Assembly (NCBI RefSeq): GCF_001650875.1
Contig: NZ_LXYI01000023.1
Coordinates: 124,001 to 188,000 of the forward strand
DNA from: Sulfitobacter sp. EhC04
GTDB taxonomy: Bacteria; Pseudomonadota; Alphaproteobacteria; Rhodobacterales; Rhodobacteraceae
Length of the DNA: 64,000 nt
Reading direction: 5' to 3'
Shown: positions 60,004-64,000 of the stretch, in pieces
How the letters are laid out: each line of letters opens with the position of its first letter
Position numbering within the stretch: position 1 is the stretch's first letter
Made by a program: the position numbers and the translations under genes
The notes under the pieces: generated by a model
The model's database searches: none
Told to the model about the DNA's origin: nothing
The model's input: the letters and a program-made list of their open reading frames with translations, nothing else

Positions 60004-60591
60004 ATGCGCAAAATGATGGCCCAATCACGAGAATCTGCCCCCTCTGGCTGTGCGATGGCGCGGCAGGAATTACTGCGTCACCTGATTGACGAGCGTGAAA
60101 TGCTTCTGTGCGATGCAATGCGCATTATTGGTAACCGTGACCGCGCCGAAGATGTCGTGCAGGATGCGGCCATGCGGTGTCTGAACAGCAAGGCCATAGG
60201 CGTGGAAATTGCGAGCCCGCGCGGGTTTCTGCGCCGGATCGTGCGCAATCTGGCACTGGACCACCTGCGCCGCGAGCTACGTGAAGGGGCGGCACCGCTT
60301 GAGCCGGGCGATGACCTGATGTGTGACAAACCCACGGCCGAAACGCAGTTGCAAGACAGCCAACGCTTGAGACGGCTGGCCGAAGGGTTGATGAAGCTGC
60401 CAGCCCGCGACACCAACATAATTTTCGCGCACCGCCTGAGAGTCGAAAGCCAAAAGGACATTGCACAACGATTTGGTCTGTCGCCTGCCAGAATAAACGG
60501 GATCATAACCCGTTCGCAGAAAATGCTGGTCGCTTATGTGAACGCCGCAGATGCCAATGGCATGGCGGATCAGTCTGACGCGCGCCAATAG
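60004..60591 (+). CDS. ECF sigma factor, FecI/PvdS-like iron-starvation type
   Basis: A 195-residue sigma factor with region 2 (RDRAEDVVQDAAMRCLN, about 39-55; SPRGFLRRIVRNLALDHLRRE) and region 4 (KLPARDTNIIFAHRLRVESQ then KDIAQRFGLSPARINGIITRS). The length and the DVVQDA motif fit FecI-like sigma factors. No FecR anti-sigma gene is adjacent, and the TonB receptor lacks a signalling domain, so control by iron at the transcription level, as for PvdS, is likelier. It stands 172 bases after the biosynthetic operon and probably directs it. Confidence 0.88.
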   Translation: MRKMMAQSRESAPSGCAMARQELLRHLIDEREMLLCDAMRIIGNRDRAEDVVQDAAMRCLNSKAIGVEIASPRGFLRRIVRNLALDHLRRELREGAAPLEPGDDLMCDKPTAETQLQDSQRLRRLAEGLMKLPARDTNIIFAHRLRVESQKDIAQRFGLSPARINGIITRSQKMLVAYVNAADANGMADQSDARQ

Positions 60592-60863
60592 AGTGATCTC
60601 CTGGGCGCCACACGGGGCGGACGTGCCTATGAAGGCCGGTTTTGAATAAGGTCATGCCCGACCATGGGGGCGATGTAGGCCAGGCGCCCTCAAGCCATCG
60701 ACAGGACAGGCTGAAGCCTTGTTTTCATGCGCTCTGAATGTTGGGACTTGGCTGCCAGCGCGGTTGCCGCCGTCAATCGTCAACAGAATTTGCGGCAGAA
60801 CCGGAAACGGAACCCCGGAAGACGGGGCGTTAATGTCAGGGTCCATGCTGGCCCCTGAGGCGG

Positions 60864-61340
60864 CTACCTGTCGAGCGTGCGTGAAAGTCCGGCTTTGACA
60901 CGCCGCAATGGAATGGAGCTTTCGATGGAGGCGACGCCGGGGACCTTGGTGAATTTACCGGTCAGAAATCGCTCGAAATCGGCCGGGCCCCGCGTCGAGA
61001 TGCGCAACAGGTAGTCGCGGTTGCCGGTCATCAGCCAGCAGTCAACGACCTCCGGAAAACCGCGCACAGCGGTTTCGAACCGGGCAAGCGCATCGTCCAC
61101 CTGACGGTCAAGTTTGACCGAGACAAAAACAGAGAATTCAAAACCCAGTGCGGCCTCGTCGATGAGCGCAGCATAGCCGGATATGACCCCTGCCTTTTCA
61201 AGGTTCCGCAACCGCCGTGCTACCGGCGACGGGCTGAGACCGATCTTGTCCGCCAGGTCATTTATCGTGGCACGTCCGTTGCGTTGCAGCTCGTGCAGGA
61301 TCTCAATGTCGAAATTGTCCAGGTTAGTGGTTAGCATCAT
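60864..61340 (-). CDS. Lrp/AsnC family transcriptional regulator
   Basis: A 158-residue regulator. The N-terminal helix-turn-helix is DIEILHELQRNGRATINDLADKIGLSPSPVARRL (in parts), followed by the RAM ligand domain with VVDCWLMTGNRDYLLRI. It diverges from the E1-like gene at 61474, with 133 bases between, and probably activates it. In Pseudomonas the Lrp-type MdeR controls mdeA and mdeB (a 2-ketobutyrate dehydrogenase E1), a similar arrangement. Confidence 0.92.
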   Translation of the reverse strand: MMLTTNLDNFDIEILHELQRNGRATINDLADKIGLSPSPVARRLRNLEKAGVISGYAALIDEAALGFEFSVFVSVKLDRQVDDALARFETAVRGFPEVVDCWLMTGNRDYLLRISTRGPADFERFLTGKFTKVPGVASIESSIPLRRVKAGLSRTLDR

Positions 61341-61405
61341 GAAATCTCGAAAAGTTAGCGATATGAACCAAGATAGCAGGTCAATGAATTAATAATAGGT
61401 GAGAA

Positions 61406-61421
61406 ACCACATATCCGTGGT
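61406..61421. promoter_or_regulatory. Inverted repeat ACCAC-N6-GTGGT
   Basis: ACCAC-ATATCC-GTGGT lies between the Lrp gene and the E1-like gene, 53 bases before the latter. Candidate part of the Lrp-binding region, weak on its own. Confidence 0.3.
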
Positions 61422-61473
61422 GGTAATATCGCGTGGATACAAAGATCGAACTGCCGCACACGGAGCAAGGACA

Positions 61474-63846
61474 ATGTCACAACAATCCGCCGCGTTGAAA
61501 ATCATGGAGGGTCGCCTGCTGTGGCTTTCGCATTGGATGATCCATCACGCCAATCACATCCGCCCGAAACAGGACGGGATCAAGGTGGGGGGGCATCAGG
61601 CCAGTTCGGCTTCGATGGTGTCGATCATGACTGCGCTCTACTTTTCCGCGCTCAGGCCCGAGGACCGTGTCGCGGTCAAACCGCATGCCTCGCCGGTGTT
61701 CCATGCAATGCAATATCTGATGGGCAATCAGACACTGGAAAAGATGCAGAACTTCCGCGGCTATCAGGGGGTGCAAAGCTATCCCAGCCGCACCAAGGAC
61801 GTGGATGACGTGGATTACTCCACCGGCTCTGTCGGGCTGGGTGTGGCGATCACCGCCTTTGGGTCGCTGGTTCAGGATTATGTCGCGGCGAAATCCTGGG
61901 GCGACGATCTGAGCATGGGTCGGCATGTGGCGCTTGTGGGTGATGCTGAACTTGACGAGGGCAACATCTATGAGGCGTTGCAGGAAGGCTGGAAAAACGA
62001 CCTGCGCAATTGCTGGTGGATCATCGACTATAACCGCCAGTCGCTGGACGGTGTGGTCCGTGAGGGTCTGTTTGAGCGGGTAGAGAAGATTTTCGAGGCC
62101 TTCGGCTGGAATGTCATCCGGGTGAAATACGGTGCCTTGCAGCGTGCTGCCTTTGCCGAGGAGGGCGGCGACGCCCTGCGCGCATGGATCGACGCCTGCC
62201 CGAACCAGCAGTATTCGGCACTGACCTATCAGGGCGGCGCGGTCTGGCGCAAACGGCTGATGGAAGACCTGGGCGATCAGGGGCCTTTGTCCCGGCTGAT
62301 CGACAAGCGTGACGACGAGGAGCTTGCCGCGCTGATGGAGAACCTTGGCGGCAATTGCGTGACAACCATGGCCGAGGTTTTCGCAAGCGTCACTGACGAA
62401 CGGCCCACCTGTTTTCTTGCCTATACGATCAAGGGCTGGGGGACGCCGATTGCCGGGCACAAGGACAACCATGGCGGTCTGATGACCAAGGCGCAGATGG
62501 CGGATTGGCAGGCGCATATGGGCGTGCCGGAAGGGCAGGAGTGGGAGAAATTCGCCGCAGTGGAAGATGCCGACGCTTTGCAATCCTTCCTCGACGATGT
62601 GCCGTTCTTTTCCCGAGGGCGCAGGCGATATGAAGACGAGATCTTGCCGGTCCCACAGATACAGTTTTCGTCCGACCGGGAGATTTCGACGCAGATGGCT
62701 TTTGGCAAGATCCTGGATGATCTGTCAAAGGGCGACAGCAAGCTGGCAGAGCGTATCGTGACCATGTCCCCCGACGTGACCGGCACCACCAACCTTGGCC
62801 CCTGGGTGAACCGCCGCAAGCTTTTTGCCCGCACCGCGCAGACAGATGCCTTTATCGAACATCGCATCCCTTCCACAGCGAAGTGGGAATTCAACCCGGA
62901 AGGGCAGCACATTGAGCTGGGCATCGCGGAGAACAACCTTTTTCTGCTGCTGGGGGCTGCGGGGTTGTCTCATTCGTTGTTTGGCAAGCGCCTGATCCCG
63001 ATCGGCACACTTTATGACCCCTTTGTCGCGCGCGGCCTCGATGCGCTGAACTATGCCTGCTACCAGGACGCGCGGTTCATGGTCGTCGGCACGCCATCAG
63101 GTGTTACGCTGGCCCCGGAGGGCGGCGCGCACCAATCCATCGGCACCCCGCTGATCGGCATGAGCCAGGATGGCTTGGTGGCCTTTGAACCCGCCTTTGC
63201 CGATGAACTGGCCGAGATCATGGCCTGGGCCTTTGGCTATCTGCAAAATGACGGATCGGGCGAGCCGGACGAACGCACATGGCTGCGCGACGAGATCGGC
63301 GGATCGGTTTACCTTCGGCTGTCCACCAATCCCATCGAACAGCCGGGCAAGCGTGCTGACGACAGCTGGCAGCAGGGGGCAATTGATGGCGCGTATTGGC
63401 TGCGGCGTCCGGGGCCAAACTGCGAGGTGGTGATCGCCTATCAGGGGGTCATCGCACCTGAGGCGATCAAGGCTGCCGGCGAACTGGCCGAACACCGGCG
63501 CGACGTGGGGGTTCTTGCGGTCACCTCGGCAGATCGGCTGAACGCCGGCTGGACCGCGGCACAAGGAGCGCGGGCGCAGGGGCAGGTGACGGCGACCAGT
63601 CATGTGGAACGGCTGTTGGGCGAACTCTCTCCGCATTGCCAACTGGTCACTGTCATCGACGGCCATCCGGCGACGCTTTCCTGGCTGGGCGCCGTTGGGG
63701 GGCATAAAACAATTCCGCTGGGGGTCGAGCACTTTGGCCAGACGGGCGGGATCAGTGACCTTTACAGGCACTACGGTATCGACAGCCAGGGCATTGTGGA
63801 AAAGGTCAGCGGCCTGACGGATGGCCGCAAGATCAAGGCTGCCTGA
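61474..63846 (+). CDS. AceE-like 2-oxoacid dehydrogenase E1 (transketolase family; MdeB type)
   Basis: A 790-residue thiamine-diphosphate enzyme of the homodimeric E1/transketolase kind. It has GGHQASSASMVSIMTALYF near residue 40, the TPP motif GDAELDEGNIYEALQEGWKN (about 160-180) with the NR of DYNRQSLDG, and the pyrimidine part EFNPEGQHIELGIAENNLFL (about 475). It is close to AceE but shorter (AceE is about 887). It could decarboxylate pyruvate, 2-oxobutyrate or another 2-oxoacid. AAGGA before the ATG at 61474 supports the start; the frame is open from 61399. No lipoyl E2 gene follows in the window. Confidence 0.88.
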   Translation: MSQQSAALKIMEGRLLWLSHWMIHHANHIRPKQDGIKVGGHQASSASMVSIMTALYFSALRPEDRVAVKPHASPVFHAMQYLMGNQTLEKMQNFRGYQGVQSYPSRTKDVDDVDYSTGSVGLGVAITAFGSLVQDYVAAKSWGDDLSMGRHVALVGDAELDEGNIYEALQEGWKNDLRNCWWIIDYNRQSLDGVVREGLFERVEKIFEAFGWNVIRVKYGALQRAAFAEEGGDALRAWIDACPNQQYSALTYQGGAVWRKRLMEDLGDQGPLSRLIDKRDDEELAALMENLGGNCVTTMAEVFASVTDERPTCFLAYTIKGWGTPIAGHKDNHGGLMTKAQMADWQAHMGVPEGQEWEKFAAVEDADALQSFLDDVPFFSRGRRRYEDEILPVPQIQFSSDREISTQMAFGKILDDLSKGDSKLAERIVTMSPDVTGTTNLGPWVNRRKLFARTAQTDAFIEHRIPSTAKWEFNPEGQHIELGIAENNLFLLLGAAGLSHSLFGKRLIPIGTLYDPFVARGLDALNYACYQDARFMVVGTPSGVTLAPEGGAHQSIGTPLIGMSQDGLVAFEPAFADELAEIMAWAFGYLQNDGSGEPDERTWLRDEIGGSVYLRLSTNPIEQPGKRADDSWQQGAIDGAYWLRRPGPNCEVVIAYQGVIAPEAIKAAGELAEHRRDVGVLAVTSADRLNAGWTAAQGARAQGQVTATSHVERLLGELSPHCQLVTVIDGHPATLSWLGAVGGHKTIPLGVEHFGQTGGISDLYRHYGIDSQGIVEKVSGLTDGRKIKAA

Positions 63847-63881
63847 GGCCAGGTCGTCGGGCGCAGTTCATTCACGGCATG

Positions 63882-64000
63882 TCACGCCGGTGTTTGCGTG
63901 ATATGCCGGGCCGCTGCGAGGTCCTGAACAATCAGTTCATGAGGCTTGTCGCCGGTGATCGGGGTGACGGATGTTCTGCCAGTTGCCGCACCAGCGGGAC
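63882..64000 (-). CDS. C-terminal end of an unidentified protein
   Basis: On the minus strand the last 38 codons of a frame that enters from beyond the window end at TGA (63884-63882). They read with good codon use as ITGDKPHELIVQDLAAARHI and TQTPA. The ending resembles flavodoxin/WrbA-type reductases only faintly, so I leave the function open. It converges on the E1-like gene. Confidence 0.4.
   Translation of the reverse strand, partial: PAGAATGRTSVTPITGDKPHELIVQDLAAARHITQTPA

Overview
This 64 kb window looks like chromosome or large-replicon DNA from a Rhodobacteraceae-type marine alphaproteobacterium. I infer that from gene content (stacked Liv-type ABC importers, a TRAP importer, fused indolepyruvate:ferredoxin oxidoreductase, NDP-forming acyl-CoA synthetase, TonB/FecCDE iron import), from compact translationally coupled operons, and from high GC codon use. 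No rRNA, tRNA, CRISPR array or intact insertion sequence was seen.

Region A (1-22.4 kb) is an acyl-CoA catabolic region. After the tail of a DadA-like oxidoreductase come a divergent NmrA/HxlR pair with two matching operators, a thioesterase, an SDR plus enoyl-CoA hydratase operon, a thiolase plus DsbA-type isomerase operon, a complete branched-chain/carboxylate ABC importer, a nitronate-monooxygenase-like gene with two acyl-CoA dehydrogenases, a second HxlR regulator, a feruloyl-CoA-synthase-type ligase, and a ferredoxin with a cytochrome P450. A repeated site, GTTCT-N5-AGAAC, lies before four of these units, so one unseen regulator probably controls uptake, CoA activation and beta-oxidation of one carboxylic-acid substrate. 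Relics of an IS66 element and of a second SDR gene start show past rearrangement.

Region B (22.5-43.5 kb) is a second catabolic region, lower in GC in its first half. It has a second complete Liv system, a dienelactone hydrolase, gentisate 1,2-dioxygenase, a fumarylacetoacetate-family hydrolase and a MarR regulator. Next come a LysR gene, a DctPQM TRAP importer, a truncated FAD-linked oxidase, a fused IorAB, an NDP-forming acyl-CoA synthetase, a salicylyl-CoA-5-hydroxylase-type flavoprotein and another MarR gene. A plausible joint route is arylpyruvate or arylglyoxylate to aryl-CoA, ring hydroxylation as a CoA thioester, then gentisate and ring cleavage.

Region C (43.7-60.6 kb), clearly GC-richer, is a siderophore locus: TonB receptor, periplasmic binding protein, two FecCD permeases and ATPase; a single-module C-A-T-TE NRPS with its MbtH partner; and, divergently, a MATE exporter, a CGS-family PLP enzyme, a Fes/IroE-like esterase, an N-acyltransferase and an ornithine-N5-oxygenase-type flavoprotein, closed by an orphan ECF sigma factor. 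The genes predict an ester-linked hydroxamate siderophore built on N5-acyl-N5-hydroxyornithine. The NRPS condensation domain lacks its catalytic histidine and the PLP enzyme has no obvious role, so this is the best candidate for an undescribed system.

Region D (60.8-64 kb) has an Lrp/AsnC regulator divergent from an AceE-like 2-oxoacid dehydrogenase E1, an arrangement like mdeR/mdeB, and the tail of an unidentified gene.
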